From: Casuarius casuarius
Taxonomy: Eukaryota > Chordata > Aves > Casuariiformes > Casuariidae
Direction: 5' to 3'
NCBI GenBank assembly: GCA_003342895.1
Contig: PTFA01000419.1
Span: 1 to 64,000 of the forward strand
Length of the DNA: 64,000 nucleotides
The notes under the pieces were generated by a model. It did no database searches. It worked only from the letters and a program-made list of their open reading frames with translations, and was not told where the DNA came from. Position numbers and translations under genes: made by a program. Shown piece after piece: positions 24,793-39,430 of the stretch; positions within the stretch are counted from its first letter, which is position 1, and each line of letters opens with the position of its first letter.

Positions 24793-27700
24793 CTGTGAAT
24801 AGAAAGATGCTCCCACAGAGAACAGGTCAAGTGACCTATGCTAATTGCTTGTATGAGAGTTTGCAAATTGTGCTGAAGAGCTAGAAAATTTAGGGGATTC
24901 TGATAATCTCTAAAATGGTGCATAAGTGCAAACTGCAAGAGAGAAAAATGCATAGACATCAAGACTAGAAGTTACTCTGCTGCTGCTATCAGGCTTTTTC
25001 TGAACTTTAATCTTGGAAGTAGTAGTTATTCTAACAACTTCTTCTGAGACAGAAGACACCAACAGCAAGTTGAAAGGAAGGAAGACACGTGGTATGATGT
25101 TGTACAGTGATTGGTGTCTCTTCCAAATACAAGCTACTTTACAAAGGATTTTCTCAGAAACTGAGTTTAGCTGTGGGAAGTGGAGGAAGAGAGGAGATTT
25201 CATTCTGCTACATACAGATTCAGTTTTAGTATTGCTGTTTTCATTTCAGTATTTTGTGTGTCCAGTCTTAAAACACCTTAATCTACATATGTTTTATAGC
25301 ACTATATATAAAGCTTTGAATTTCAAATTTGCTAATGTTTTAGTCTGGGAAGGGAACAATTAATCTAGTGCCGCAGTAGCTACATGTTTGACCCAGGATT
25401 ACAGAGTTGTTGCTGGTCTTGAAAGGAAACTGAAATAGGAAGAAGACCTTTTTCCAGAGAAGCAAATCTTTCAGCATTGCCCAACAGTATAGTGGACGCG
25501 GCAGTATTTCGCTCCTAGCGGAAGAACAGATTCTTTGTTCTCATTTCTTTTCTATCATGAACTTACTTACTTGTTTTAATAGCAGTTTTGTAGAATGAAT
25601 GACTTACGAGCCGTTTTCCAGGAGCAAAATGCTAAAAATTTCTTTCTGTTAAACACAAGAAATAGCAGTTAGATTTTATGAGAAGGAGAAGGGGTCAATC
25701 TGGGACAAATCTCTAGTGCATTAATTTCAAAATAATCATTGAGCTTTGGCAATTTATAGCTCTTGCAGATACGATTAAAAATGCACTGTATGAATCAGCA
25801 ATGTTCATGTAGACAGCATCAATCAGCCCAGAGGCTCAGAAGTCAAAACTGGTGTTTGATGTTTATACAGAGAATCAAATAAGAAATGTACTTACTGTAC
25901 TAATGGGTTTGACCTAAGCTTCACTATTAGGAAGTCATACAATCTCATATAGCTTGGGGAGACACTAAACTGTAATATAAATAATGTTTGCTTTATCAAT
26001 TCAAGCAGAGTAAGTATGATGAAGCAATGTACTGTATTACAAAAAGAAGAAGGCTTGTGTCTCATCTAAAATATCCATAAAGGGAATTGATTTAATGAGG
26101 GTTTCAGAGGCTAAAACAATTGTACATTTTAATGAATATTTGGAAGACTTTAGTGTATATGTATAGTATGTATGTATATATGTATAAAAAAGCAACTGTT
26201 GCAAGACCCTTGCAGTTAATAAGAAGACAATTGTTATGGCTGGATGGATGTAATTAATCAGAAAGATATGCTGTGATTATATATGCCTGGATTTCACATG
26301 TACATACTTCACAGAAAGTTTCAAATCCTGACAGTTTTTGCCAGCTACTCGGTATTCCCCTCCAGCTTGAAGTGAGGCAGTTCCAACACAGATGCTGTTC
26401 TGTTGCATTACTGGAGCACAGAGTCCAATCTAGAACATCTTGTTCAGATATAGGATACACAACACAGACTGTATGCCATGGCACAAGCTGTTTTCTCTGG
26501 TACATCTCCCCACCTTGCTTTTCATGCATGTCCTCCTCTCTACATATGCTTCTTTTGGGTCTAGCTTTTTGTTTTCTTCTGTAGGCAATGCAATCTGTCA
26601 TGCCACACAATTCTGAACATTATTTTACAGCTGATACAAGTATTTATTCTAAAATAAAGACAACTGGAGCGGCTGTAGATGAAACAAATTATTAAGTAGT
26701 AGCCATTAAGTTTCTCAGTTCTTCTTTGAAACTACTTATCTATGCTTTTCTTTTTTTTGTTGTTTTTTTGATCCCAATACAGAAGTACATTACTTTGTTA
26801 TGCTGTAAAGTATTCCTCTCTTTGGTGATTGCTTATTTAGCTAGAATTAATTTTCACAAAATAACAGGAGCAAAGTAAAGCACTCTCTTTTTCCCTTTGA
26901 TATCATATTTTATGCCATGTTCATCAATGATTTCAAACACTTGGCAGTAAGGGTGAATTAGGTCCATCATTCTGAATAGCTATTTGAGACTGGCAAGACT
27001 GACAAAACTACCTACCACATGACTTACAAGATCAGATCTCTAAGGACTAGATTGCTAAGCAGAATAGAAAGCAATTTGCATATGTGTATGAAATAGAAAA
27101 ATAGCTCATGAAGAGCAGTGAAGGCAGAAAGCCAAAGAGTTCTGTCTAGCTAGCTCTAACTGTAACCTTTAAATCTGCTGAGACTGTATGGTGCAGTATT
27201 AGATTTATTGTTACGTTTTTAAAAGTTTTGTTTGCATTCCTAAATCTCTAATGCAACAAACTGGGTTGATCCAAGAGACACAATTATGCATCTGAGAACT
27301 CTATGAGTGAAGAATTGGAGGACTTCTCATGCAGAGCATCCAAATAATCAATCCAAAATATAAATCATCGAAGTATATTCCTACTCCCTGACAGGTAAAA
27401 TCTGCTGCACAAGAGATCCTCAAATTCAGCATAATGAAATCTTCTGTACTAGCTACCTGATATAGCCACACTCTGAAAGCCTCTTGCTTTTAGAGCATTT
27501 CCCAATGCTAATCATCTAATCCAAAATGCAACTGGATTAATTCATTACCAGTAATGTCTGTTTACCTCCTTGGTGCCAGAAATACAATCATCTCTCAGTT
27601 GTGTATCAGAGAGCTTAATTTTCAGTTATCCAATGCCCAGATAGAAATCCACTACCCAAAGCTGGGTGCCTTGAGGCTCTCTAAAAATATTTAGGGATAC

Positions 27701-28200
27701 TAATACCTCAGAGATCCAACATAAAAAAAAAAAAAACTGTATTCTGAATGTGGAAACAATCTAGAACTATCTAATGGGAAGCCCTAAACACAGTGGTATG
27801 TCTGGACTTCCATAGTTCTCTGGAGCTTGGATGTTTGAATCAGGTCTTCAAGGAAGGAACATCTGTTCACTTGCATGCAAAACATTCTTGCAGTCATTAA
27901 CTTAAGGAACTAAGCAAGGCTGTTTCTAAAATGTGATTTCTGAAGAATATAGCAGTGTTTTACTGTAAATCAATTTAGTATTTCAAATGCCCATGCTTGA
28001 AATGAGAGACAGCTGTATAGATTCCCATCATTTGAAGAGACATTTCCTAGGAGAATTTGCAGGATGTCTCATACTCAGGAAAAAGAACCCAGAAAACTTA
28101 AGTCACTTTACCTCTCTTACAGAAAGATTGTCACGAGGAAGAAAAGATTAAAACCTTAATAAGGAAAAAGTAAATATAAATGAGCAAGGATAGGCTCAGC
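24793..28200. other. Non-coding stretch
   Basis: No gene is recognised. Strong acceptor-like pyrimidine tracts occur on the minus strand near 25180 (CCACTTCCCACAG) and 24950 (TTTTTCTCTCTTGCAG), but no complete exon follows. At 26254-26610 both strands are open for over 100 codons, which points to composition and not to a gene. A TATG-type microsatellite lies at about 26153-26188 and an A run at 27722. Confidence 0.6.
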
Positions 28201-28209
28201 TGCAAGTTT

Positions 28210-28560
28210 TAGACATCTGTGTCTAAGCATAGCTAGACACAGTAGCTCAGTAGCTAGAAATTGGTGTTGTTTGAGACATTGTAAGGTATCTCGCCTGGTC
28301 TCCAATTGTCATTGTAGAAGGGCCAGAAGTGCTCCACAGGTCCTCGTGTCTACATCTGAGTTAGGTATCTAAATTTCCATTACAATCAACACAGACCAAG
28401 GTCATGCTCTAATTGCCTAAATATGGGTGATTAATGCCCTTTGAGACCCTCTAAGTATTTGAAGTATCCATGTAGGACTGGCAGACCTCATACCAGAAAA
28501 CTGTGCCTCTTGGAGTGTCATATGGAGGCCAGGTAGGCAGTGATGCAGTAGATCATCTAT
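28210..28560. repeat. Diverged dispersed repeat, copy 1
   Basis: It shares words in the same order with 57380-57900: TAATGCCCTTTGAGACCCTCTAAG here against TAATGCCCTCTGACACTTCCTAAG there (differences at several positions), followed in both by GTAGGACTGGCAGA or CAGGACTGATAAA. The texture (recurring ATCTGAGTTAGG, TATCTAAAT, GCCTAAAT) suggests an old, high-copy avian repeat that I cannot name. Confidence 0.35.
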
Positions 28561-29516
28561 AGTGGCGTAAACATCAAAATATGAACAACTGTATTGAGCC
28601 CTTTACCAATGCAATCACTAGAGGTAGAAAACACCTGAATTTTGGTGTCTGTGATCTGAAAAAGAATGCCCACCTCAAGAATCTGATGTTTTCCCAGATA
28701 GGGAATATTCAGCTGAAAAACAAAAGTATTGTATTCTTGTCCTGGCTCCTGGAAATGTTAACAAATTTAAATTAAACTGTTAAATAATTATTAATTATTA
28801 ATTTAAAGTAATACCCATGAAAACCTTTCCTGGAAAAATAGATAAAAAATTGGCTTTTTCCTTTTCCAGCTTTAGTGCTTGAACTATGGAGCAGCAATGT
28901 AACATTCTTCCTTGCTTGGTCAGTTTTTTGGGTCTAAAGAAATTGTTTTCATATTTCTGCTACAAAGGGGCACAATTCCAACATAAGATATGAAGTTAAA
29001 GGAGGTATTGAATAAGGTTTCCCATTTATAAGTATTTCATCTGTCAAGTTATTTATTAGAAACAGATACAGGCAAGGTCATCAGTGTTGTTTTTAAACTC
29101 TGTGGTTAGTATTCATGCTGCTGACACACTCAGGGTTTAAGCAGAAGAAATAGTTATCCTTCTGCTGAATTTATATATTCCACCATGGGTTAATCAGCAC
29201 TTAAATGCACACAAGCTAAGAAAGTAGTGGGAATTACAAGCTCTGTTTGAAGTTCCTTTGTTGCAAAAGTTGGTACTGGCATTTGACGCCTATCTATTCT
29301 GTTTCAGTTACCTCAGAACTCTTTGCAGCTACCCTAAGCATAATACTGAAGTTTGACATTGCACATGTATGTGACAGAAATAGATTGTGTTGAGTATGCA
29401 TTTGTTTGTTTACAGTTTTACTGTTAACAGTAAGTATTCATCTGTTTAAAGAGTTAATACCCATATTTCAAACTGGCACCTCACTATCATTATTTTCTGA
29501 GCTGTGTTTTACTTAC

Positions 29517-29674
29517 CATACCAATTCTTGGTCAATGTATTGGCATTGTATTGGGACAGGGAATGTATAAGCATATCCTTTAAACTTTCTATATCTCTTT
29601 CTATAATTTTAAGAATAATTCTATAGAAATGGTATGAAAATAAACTGAACAAATATTGTAGATTACTTTGACAA
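29517..29674 (-). CDS. Best candidate internal exon, unidentified
   Basis: A 158-base segment on the minus strand is bounded by a good acceptor (TTTTCCCCTGCCATAACAG before 29674) and a perfect-intron-side donor (TATG|GTAAGT after 29517). One frame is open over its whole length (52 codons; acceptor phase 2, donor phase 1). The peptide includes LFSYHFYRIILKIIERDIE and SLKDMLIHSLSQYN, which alternate charged and hydrophobic residues like an alpha helix. I recognise no family. Against it: the base composition is as AT-rich as the surroundings, and no neighbouring exon could be linked to it by phase. Confidence 0.25.
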
Positions 29675-32600
29675 CTGTTATGGCAGGGGAAAATAAAATA
29701 TGAAAAACTGAGGTGCAAAAAGCCAGCTAGAGCTTAACTCTTTGGATTCTAAAAATTCAGTCTGCTACATTTGGAGAACTTATTTGAAATAAAATATGGT
29801 GCAAGGGGTAAATTAATTATTAGTTTTATTTATGATAGATAGTTTTGTTTTGTTTTTCCTGGGAAGGAGGCAAACTATAAAGATACTCATTTCTGGGAAA
29901 TCATTTGTCATCAGTGTGTTTTATTGTTCAGTGTTTGAAAGGTTTTTGTTTGTTTGTTTGTTTTTTTAATATCCCTGAAAGCTTTGTGATCCAAAAATTC
30001 ATGTGCTGCAGATGTTGGCTTTTTCCCCAGAAACTTAGTCTCTTGTTATTTTGTGGATTAATTGTGTCTTTGTTTTGCTAATCAATAGAAGTACAAAGTT
30101 TGGTTTGTAGGCAAGCAAACAAGCAGCTTGTTCCTAGGAAGTTTGAATCACATTTGACATGTATTACCGTATATATTTCACATACATTGATCAACCTTTT
30201 CATAGCCTTATTTGGTATAATTTCACTCTATAACATATTATCATAAAATTGCTGTAGAAGTATTTTAAAAATAACTTAAAAAATATGTAGCATTTTTCAA
30301 GGCTTCATCTGTAGTAATAAACTGAGGAAGACAGCATCATAGATCCACATACATCACCATCCACTTTATTAAATTGTTAACATGGTCTCTGATGTGGTTT
30401 TAACCTATGCCAAATATTCCTTCAACAATTACCAGGTATGTTTTAGGCCTGAGCACAAGTGGAAGGTATTCCTCCTTGGAATTTAGAAATGATCACCCTT
30501 CTTTGGGGGTAAGACACTTCAGACATATTAGCCCTACAGGTGATTGAACACGGAAAATTGCTTCCCATATATACGTCTATAGCATTTTATGAAAAAGAAT
30601 ATCATTTCATCCTTTTTCTTCTTTGAGATATTAAAGGCCATGGAGATTACTTCCCTTGTTTATTTTGAGTTTCTTTTTTTTTTTGTTCAGATTCTGATAT
30701 TAACTCAGCTACAGATAGATATATTTGTTAGTTGATTGGTACATTCTCTTAGATCTGAGCATCTTTGATTTTACATTTAAATCAAGAATTTAAGCTCCAC
30801 TTCTGTAAAAACACCTGCCTTTAGGAGGAAGGTTTCAAGAAGTGTTCCTTTGACATTTTCCTTTCACAATAGAAGGTTTTTAGCAGTGTATGGTTTCCTG
30901 TTTCTTTGTGTAAAACAATTTCAGTTTTGTAGATAAAATCTCTGCCAGTGTTTACAATAGGCAGAGATATTTTTGGACCTGTTTGATGCTTCTGAATAAG
31001 TCCGTATGAAACCTAAAAGCTGTTTTCCCACCTTCTTTTTCCCCACCAAGTGTAAGGGAAACTTCTCCAGTCTGTCTTGTTTAATATAAACACATAAGCA
31101 ATGTATACATTAAAAAAAAAAAAAAAAATCCATCTTATGCTATGATCTTGTAAAGTTACTTAACAGTAATATAGTGATTATGATAATTGTGCAGTAAGTA
31201 AGTAACGAATTAGTATTACATTCCACTGCAAAAACTTTCTCTTCTGGGACAAAGTGAACTATATATGGAAAATGCTAATTATGTCATTTAATACACTTTT
31301 GAAAACTCATTGCGTTGTTAGAACTTATTCTGTGATATGTAGATATAGATAATGTGCCTAGAAGAAGTAGAGAGAGGGAGAGGTGAAATGAAAGGATGGA
31401 AGTAAAACTGTTCCCTCCAAAAGCTGCAGTCTTTCCCCAACATAAAAAAAGGGTTCTCAAAGTCAATATTAGATTGACACTTCAAAAAGTATTGGACAGC
31501 ATTCAGTGAAAGTAAGAGGTCTGCCAGGAGATTTGTAGGATGGAATATATTCCATTAATTAAGTGTACAGTCACTCATAACCACCAGAAACTTACTTGGC
31601 TGTGAATTAATTCCTGAATGCATTTATTTAATTAAGTCTTGTTCAGTATTACTTCCCCATGGAACCACTATCTAATTTTGGTTCAGCTGGGGGGTAGGGT
31701 GATGTGGCATTATAAGGAACAGCTGAAAGAAGATAATTTCGTATGATTTTAGGGCTACAGTGCATTGAAATTTTTTACGAGACTGCCAAATTTTAAACAG
31801 AAGCCTGGAAAATAAAAGAAGGAGTAATAGATTCTCAAGATTGTGCCTTAGCTTTTGAGAACAGTGTCTAGACATGAGAGAATGTCAATGTCACAGTAAA
31901 CCCAGAATGAAAAGTAAATCAATAAAGTCTATCCTTAGCCTTGAGCACTTTTATAAAAATATTCCAAGGGGAAGGCAAAATTTGATAGATGTGGTCTATC
32001 CTGAATTTATCAAAAGGTAGAATTTTATGAGAAACAAAATGTTAGATTGCCTTAAATACCCATATATACCTAAACTGCCTACAAATACATATTAGAATGT
32101 AATTGACATCCTCCTGGCTAGACATTTTCTTCATCTGTGTTCTTGAATGATAAATCATCATGCTTGGATAAATCAGTTATCCACTACTTAAGTAGAATTT
32201 TCTCCTGAGGGAAAGGAGAGACCACATGTGTAGTTACCACTAAGAATATACACATTTTTGTACATACAGAGTTTAAGACAAACCAGATTCTTTAAAAAAC
32301 TTTGACAGATATGGATTCAAAGGGATGCCAGCCTCTTCACCAATGTTAGTTACAATATTTCAAGTGTCCTTGCATGATCTGCAAGCCTGGGAGACCATCT
32401 GTAGACATTAGAGGCTTTATGTCTGAGTTAATCTAGACAGAAGTTTATGAAAAATCTCCCATTGTAATTTCTAATTTTTTATTTTATGCACATCTATGAT
32501 AAAAACCTAGACCACCAAAGTGTTCAGCCTACCTGAGCCAGAGTGCACTCCAGTGTTATGACCACTCAAGTGTTTGGCAAAGTTCCTGGCCAAAATGCGC

Positions 32601-35600
32601 CCTTTTGAAGGGAGCCAACACTATGATTAGATAAAATGTATTTCCACAGGAATTCTTGCAAAAATAAACTAACCAAAGTAGCTGGAGTTACAGCTGACCA
32701 TTACTGTAGGTTAAAATGTGCAGGTTTCGATTTTAGTAACTGTTACAGACTCCATGTGAAGTGCATAAATATGTATGGATTTATGTATGTGTCTTAAGAC
32801 CTTTCTGCATGCCAGAAGGCCTTCAGTGTCACCAGCGGTGACTGGAAGACCTTTCTGTCTACCTGACATGTGGTACAAACTCTCCATGACAATGTACTGT
32901 TTTAGCCTTTGGATACGGTAGAGAGTGTGCCATGCAGTTAAGGTACTGGTTAAGATAACCCAGAGACTGATCTACAGATTAAGCATACTATTATGAAGAG
33001 TAGAATGCCATTTTACTGTGAGGTGCTGAACCATAAAACATTCAAGCTAGACTAAAATAATTTGCAGATAGAATATTTTACTTGTAGCATTAAAAATAGT
33101 CAGCATAGATATAAACACTTGCAAAAGGTGCAGAAATGAAAAAAAGAGATGGTTAGTATATTTACAGTAAAGTTATCAAAATGATTTCTCTTTCCCCTCC
33201 GTGTTCTAATGACTGTACATGTTCCTCCTGAAGAGGTGGCAATCAGGCTTTCAGTCTGTATACCCCAGCTTGAATTATTTGGAAATCTTCATCAGCAAAG
33301 TCGTTCACAGGAAAGAGTCTTAAAGTGCTACTATGAAAGAACACCTTCAGGATCACTTCCTAGAATGTACATTCAGGTAGATTTGGATCTGAAAGCACAC
33401 CCTTTTTCCCTTTTATATTTTGAAGAGCCTGTTTACTTCTTCAGCCTGTCTCCCTTCCCTGAATTCTCCCAGTGGGTCACAAAAATGTATTCTTTCATCC
33501 TAAAATGTATTCTGTTCCCTCCTTTTCTTGGAGATAATTGGGCCATTCTCTTAATTAAAATAAATGTTAGTTTACTTCTTTAGGAAAGGAATTTTCCTTC
33601 TGTTAGAACAGGAATTGTCATATGCACTTGAAGGGCTGATAAACAACCTTGAATTTAATTGAGTTGTAAAACAGTTCTCTCTTCTTTGGTGACTGTTTGT
33701 TTTAGTTCAGTATGAAATATACCTTTCACTCAACTGTGTGATATAGTAAACTAACTTGTGACTGGATATGTCTATACTACTGTACAAAATAGGGCCAAAG
33801 ACTACTCTTTGTCTGTGAGTTAAGTGGCATATTTAGGTCACATTTCTACTATAAGGCCCTTGGCCGTTGGTCCTTTCTGTGGCACTGAGGTCCTAACATG
33901 CAATTATTGTTCTATATGCTTCCCTTTGTTCGGCTTGAAGTGTTTGAGATAAAGTGAAGTTTATGCAGTTGTCTGCCAAAATGGTGTTTATACAGGATGA
34001 AATTTTTGGCATGTGTTGTATTCCTTAGAATGTGGCATGAAGATCTATGGAAGTGCTTGAGAGTACAACAGTTTTTGAAATAATGTTGGAAGACTGTATG
34101 GGAAAGAGGAGCGAAGCCCGGTGCAGTGCTGGAAATGCTTCCTCTCTGGTACTATCCTTCAAACCAAAGTCCTAGTGACACTGGCTAAATGTGCCAGGGA
34201 CCTTTCTAGTGATTAAAAAATATAGAAAATCAATGAACTAGTAATTAAGATCTTTCACTAGCGCTATGTTATTTAGCAGAATGGACATAGCCATTGAGGA
34301 CAGACAAAAACGGAAATTAACCTCTCCGGGATTGTAGTGTGTGTGTGTGACTAATCCCCAAACTCGTCCTTCTAAGCATACAATAAACTCACTATGGGTA
34401 AAGTTTTGACCAGAGAATATTTTGAGAGTGGGCCGCTTACTTGTTTCAACAGGGAGAAACTAACAGATGCTCTAATTCAAACACAAAACCAAAACAATTC
34501 AAAAACAAAAGGATAAATTACATTTCTTATCTAGGCTTATATTTTTAACTTGTTTCTTAGCAAGGTGTCAAATACTTTCTATGTAATATTACAAGAATGC
34601 ATCTGGCATCATCATTATAGCTATAAATAAGTATTACAGTTTCTGGATTTTGGACTGTAAAGCAAACAAGATTACCATCCATTTTATTATTTTTAGAAAT
34701 AATATGACTACAAATTGTACAAATATACTTGTCACTGCTCTTAGTGCTTTTTTTAATCCCATACTTCTAGAAGAATTAATAATTCAGGAAGATTTTTTGG
34801 ATTTTGTTTTTGTTTTTTTGTCTCCATGTTAACAGAAACATTCAAACCAATCTTTTATTGTGTAGTATGATTAGAGATAAGAGATCAGTTGTTCTTTTTC
34901 TTAGTGGACAACTGGCTCAGCAGTAGGGAGCCAGATTTTCAAAAGTTTGTCTGAGGTAGCTGTCCAATGGCTAGGCTCTTCTGTCTCAGCATTGCTTTTG
35001 TTACTAAAGGTATTAAATGGTTGATAATGAAAACTGCATCTCCTAGCACAACTGCTGCACTTATACTTTTGCATCTGTAATGCTGCTGTAGCTTGGTCCT
35101 AGCCCAGAATCCTTCCTCTCACACTTTTCAAAAGATTCATTAATCGTAAGAATGGAGTGAAATTATCAAATGGTGAAGCATGCCGCTGCAACGAAAGGAG
35201 GCCATGACAGGATACCTGTTTTGTTCACTGTTCTCTGGATGTGATTCTGCAATACTCTCTTAAATATAGTGTAGCTTTGTAGAGGGCGGGGGGCATACTG
35301 CTTGTTTGCTTTATCTTGTTTGCTAAAATTCAAATCAGAGGAAATCTTCTGGACTAAGAGATGATTGTGCCCTCTCTAAAAGTAAATGGCATGCCTAGAG
35401 GAAAAATATATTCAAGGGTGCAGGCAATGAGAGATACTCAAATGGAGAGAGTGCAGCACAGCAAGACGTAGAAGCATGCTGAGAAGAAAGTGGATTAAAA
35501 GGACATGAAGGCTTCCAAGGAGATGGGGAAAAGTGCTACTTTTCCTAGGAACTTAGAGTGAATTTCTTGAAGTGTCTTACAACCTAGGAAGTCTTTAGGA

Positions 35601-37210
35601 GTGCTGGGTTAAGAGAGAAACTGGAGAGAAAGATCCTCCTTCCCAGGAGGACATAGAAGAAAACAGAGATTTGCCTGCAAAATGCTTTCAGTTGTCTCTT
35701 GTATAAAACGGAAGTTGCAAATCAGAGCCAAAGATTGATCAATCTGTTTAGTTGCGTAAGCATCAGGGAGCTGTGCTTCCATTAAGGGAAAAGGGTTTAA
35801 AATCTCAGTCTGTTTCAGTAGAACCGTCTGTTAAAATCAGAGTCAATTCATAAACTGCCCATAGAAAAGCACCTCAAAGCTTGTCTTCTCACTGCTGCTG
35901 TACCTTCTTTCAGGAGTTGTATTGCCGATGCTGAATACTAGTTAGCTTCTTATCTCTTTTCCATCTCTCTTCTTAGACTTATTACTGGCCCAACCCATTC
36001 GGTCTGTGAACCTCTCTCCAGGACCAACTTTTATTGTTCTGGAAGCGTTATTTCATGCAGAAAAGGATATAGACTTTTACTCTTCTTCTGAAATTCTCTC
36101 CCTCCTCTTTCTTTAATCATTTTCTCTAATGCTTGCCCAAAGAAGGTTTGAACTGAGGAGTCTATGTCCGCTTGAAATCACACTTGAGTAAAAGTTTATT
36201 TGGGACAGTTAAAATACAGATACTCCTCACACAAGATTTCTTCGTGCAGGCAGACAGCAAAACTGTTACCCTCACCTCCAGGCTTCCCCGAGTGCTTGCA
36301 TGAGTTTTTGATGTCATGGATATTTACCATGCTAACTGCCTAATTTTTAGCTATTCCTGTCATTTATAGATGTATGTCATTCACTGTGACATTCCACAAT
36401 GATGTCTACACCTTGTGTACAGTTTTAATGCAGATAAAAGCTCTCTTCAAGAGTTTTGTGACAAACTAAATCAAATTAAATGTGTGAAATAAATCATATG
36501 AAAACACTTCTCATGCTCCTAAACATGTTTGGCTGTCTGTGAAGCAAACAATTTTGGCCCTAGCCTTATTCTGATTTTCAGCCATGATAGACCCTCTATT
36601 TTTTTCATGACATTTCAAGGTAGATCCAATTTCTTGGCAGTTTCAGAAAAGATTGTCTCCCAACAATGAGTAAAAATGTACAGAAAATCTTTCTGTAACT
36701 GATCCGTCTCATAGACACTTTTAATTGGAACTTCATGCAGTTATGTTTTATGAGCATGTATTCATTTAACCAATTTAAGAGAGTTACTCGTGCAGCCTAT
36801 GCAGTCTTAGAGTTGCATAGAGTGCAGTCTTTCCTGCCTCATAAAAATCTAATTCTCTTACACAATCAATAATCAAAGCAGCACAACACACTGCTGTTTC
36901 CAAAACTTGGTATGCTGTGCCACAAATCTGACACGCTAAACAACTGCATCAGTTCCATCTTTTTTATTTCCTTCTGCAGAAAATTACTTGTTTATGCTAC
37001 CATTACATCCTATCTAAGAATTCAGAAGACTGCTGAATGAATATATACAACTGTGTTTACTGAGATGCAAATGTGCTGCCTCAATGGAAGGCATAATCAC
37101 CTTACAAGGAATTTAAAGGATGCAATGATGTTACTCTTACAGAACCAGACAATACTGTAACATAAATTTTCCAGTATGTATGAATATATATTTCATAGGT
37201 GAGTAAGGGG

Positions 37211-37250
37211 GTGTGTGTGTGTGTGGGTGTGTGCGCGCGTGCATGTGTAT
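37211..37250. repeat. GT/GC microsatellite
   Basis: (GT)n of about eight units, then GGGTGTGTG, then CGCGCG and TGCATGTGTAT. This alternating purine-pyrimidine tract with a CG core is the classic pattern that can adopt Z-DNA. Confidence 0.9.
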
Positions 37251-37576
37251 ATCTTTAAAGAGACTTTACAATCTAGATGCAATTATAAAACCTATCTGGA
37301 TGCAAATTCAGTGGTATACCCTCTTGGCAAAACATGTTCTTTGTATCTCTGTTGATAACAATGATTAGAGGAAGAAAGGATTTCTCAGCATACAAGCAAA
37401 AAATCTGTTCTACCTAGTTCTTTCCCTTTTTCCTTTCCTTTTTTTCTTTTCCCTTTCCCTACCAGGATCATTATAATAGTTGAGAACCTCTTTAATCAGA
37501 CAGATTTATATGTGATGCATATATAGTCTCTCATTCTCTCCCCAGTGACAAATATATTTACAGTGTCATGCACTGG

Positions 37577-37615
<39 letters not shown>
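37577..37615. repeat. (ATT)13 microsatellite
   Basis: Thirteen uninterrupted ATT units, flanked by GG and TAATCC so that the edges form a short inverted repeat (GGATTA / TAATCC). It is likely to vary in length between individuals. Confidence 0.95.
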
Positions 37616-39430
37616 TAATCCAATATACTTTACATTTGTTTATGTTAGAAAAGGCAAGGATAAACTGAAGTGGAAAAGGTAAGTTTTATGATGGTCTTCT
37701 TTTACTTAGAGACTTCATGCTACTACATCAGACTAATAATGTATTGCTGGTTTCCTTTATCATTGCAACTTTAGTCAGTCCTAAGAATTACAGGCCCAGA
37801 CTACTGAGGTACTTGAAGGTATGTATGATGGATACAATCCCTGTAGCCAGTGCAACTATTCAATCAAGTTCCAGTTATTTATTTCTTTAGTCCTTTGGCT
37901 GTGAAATTCATAACCCTTGGCATTCGTATGTAGTTACTCAAAAAAAAAAAAAATTGCAGAGGAGTATATCCAAATAAAATAAATAAATTAGACATTAGCA
38001 TTGTTATTAAAAGCATCAAAATAAACAAAGTTCTAAGAAAGTTCCAACAAACAGAAAGTTTAAAAAGTTCTAAGAAAGGTGTAAGTTCTGTGCCATGCTT
38101 ACAACCCAAGTGTGTCAGAAACAAGAGGAATATATGGCTAGATGTGATGTCAGCCTTGCAGATAGGACCTCCAAAAGTCTTATCCTTTTTATCTTACATT
38201 AAATAGTTTTCATATTCATTAATTAACAAAATATGATATATATGACCCTTAATAAATTAGGAATGCTATATTCTATTGGTTGCTATAAATTCATCAACAT
38301 ATATTTCAAAGTTAGTGTATTGTGTTTACTGAATCTTTGTTTTTTTGTGATTAAAAGACATTACTATATAACATTCTGATTTATCTATTCATACCTCATG
38401 TAAACTGTGTTCTCATGACTTCTTTGCTATTACAAATATTGATTCTGTTTTGGTTTTGTAATGAAGATTGAAACAAAATCTAACTTGTACTGATTTCAAG
38501 ACTTGTCATCTTCTAGTATACCCTGTTCTCTGATTAGGAGAACAACAGTAGCCCGTACCTTTCATTTGTTTGTAGTAAAGGTTAAGCTTTTCCTCAATTT
38601 TTCAAACATCTTATCTTCTGAAATACTTTTCTTTTAATCATGATTTAGCTGGACAATACTTATGACAAGTACAAATCAGAATTTCTTGAGCATGAAGACT
38701 TCTGGTTAGGCATATCAGAGCTTGGTATGTTCCATCTGAATAATGGCAAAAGTGTAAATAGTTGATTATAACCAAAGAAGGAGTAGAATGGGATTATCTC
38801 TTACAGGTATGGATCTTAAGACTAAACTACTGTGTACAACTCTTCAAATATTTTCTCTTATTACAAGCCTGTTTTCTATCTTACTTGAATTGATCATCCA
38901 TCAGGTATTCACCATCTTTGGAAGGATCTTGTCAAGATGGAGAACAAGTTGGTAATAGTGAAACAATCATATGTGGTAAGAAGATAGTGTTTTTTGTCTT
39001 CTGCACTTGTCTGGCATATAGGTCTGTGTTACCTCATTAATTCATTCAGTAGGTAAATGTTAAATAACATCAGTGAAAACTGATTATCTAAGAGTCTACA
39101 ACTAAAAATATTTTTAATAGAAGTGTGGTTTCCATTAGGGCTTATTGGGTGTTTCTCTGAAGAGCATTTACTTCTAGGTTATAGGGATTCATTTCTGTAT
39201 TTTTGCCATGTCTCCCATGGAGAATATGTTATTTTATGACTGATAATGCTTAGTAGTTTGGAGAGATTCAGGACGATGGGAATGAATATCTTTCCTAAAT
39301 TTATTGACAGCATTAAATTTTCATGCAGCTTACTAATACTGTTTCAGTTATATGTCCACATTGGATTTAAATTTTTATAGACGTACACTGTTTTCTTTTT
39401 TTTTGTTTTCCTTTTTTTTTTTTTTTTTTT

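Larger units (their letters stand above)
29675..39420. other. Non-coding AT-rich stretch
   Basis: No gene is recognised. The longest open frame (124 codons, plus strand, 33209-33583) has no recognisable domain and is within what chance gives at this base composition. Simple repeats: (TTTG)n at 29949, an A run at 31111, a GT run at 37211-37250 and an ATT run at 37577-37615. Confidence 0.65.

Noticed and set aside
26254..26610. Overlapping frames of over 100 codons on both strands
   Set aside because: Openness on both strands comes from local composition. Neither peptide resembles a known domain and no splice donor and acceptor fit either frame.
33209..33583. 124-codon plus-strand open frame in unique DNA
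   Set aside because: No recognisable family, hydrophobic low-information C-terminus, no promoter or poly(A) signal tied to it. A few frames this long are expected by chance on two strands of 64 kb of AT-rich DNA.
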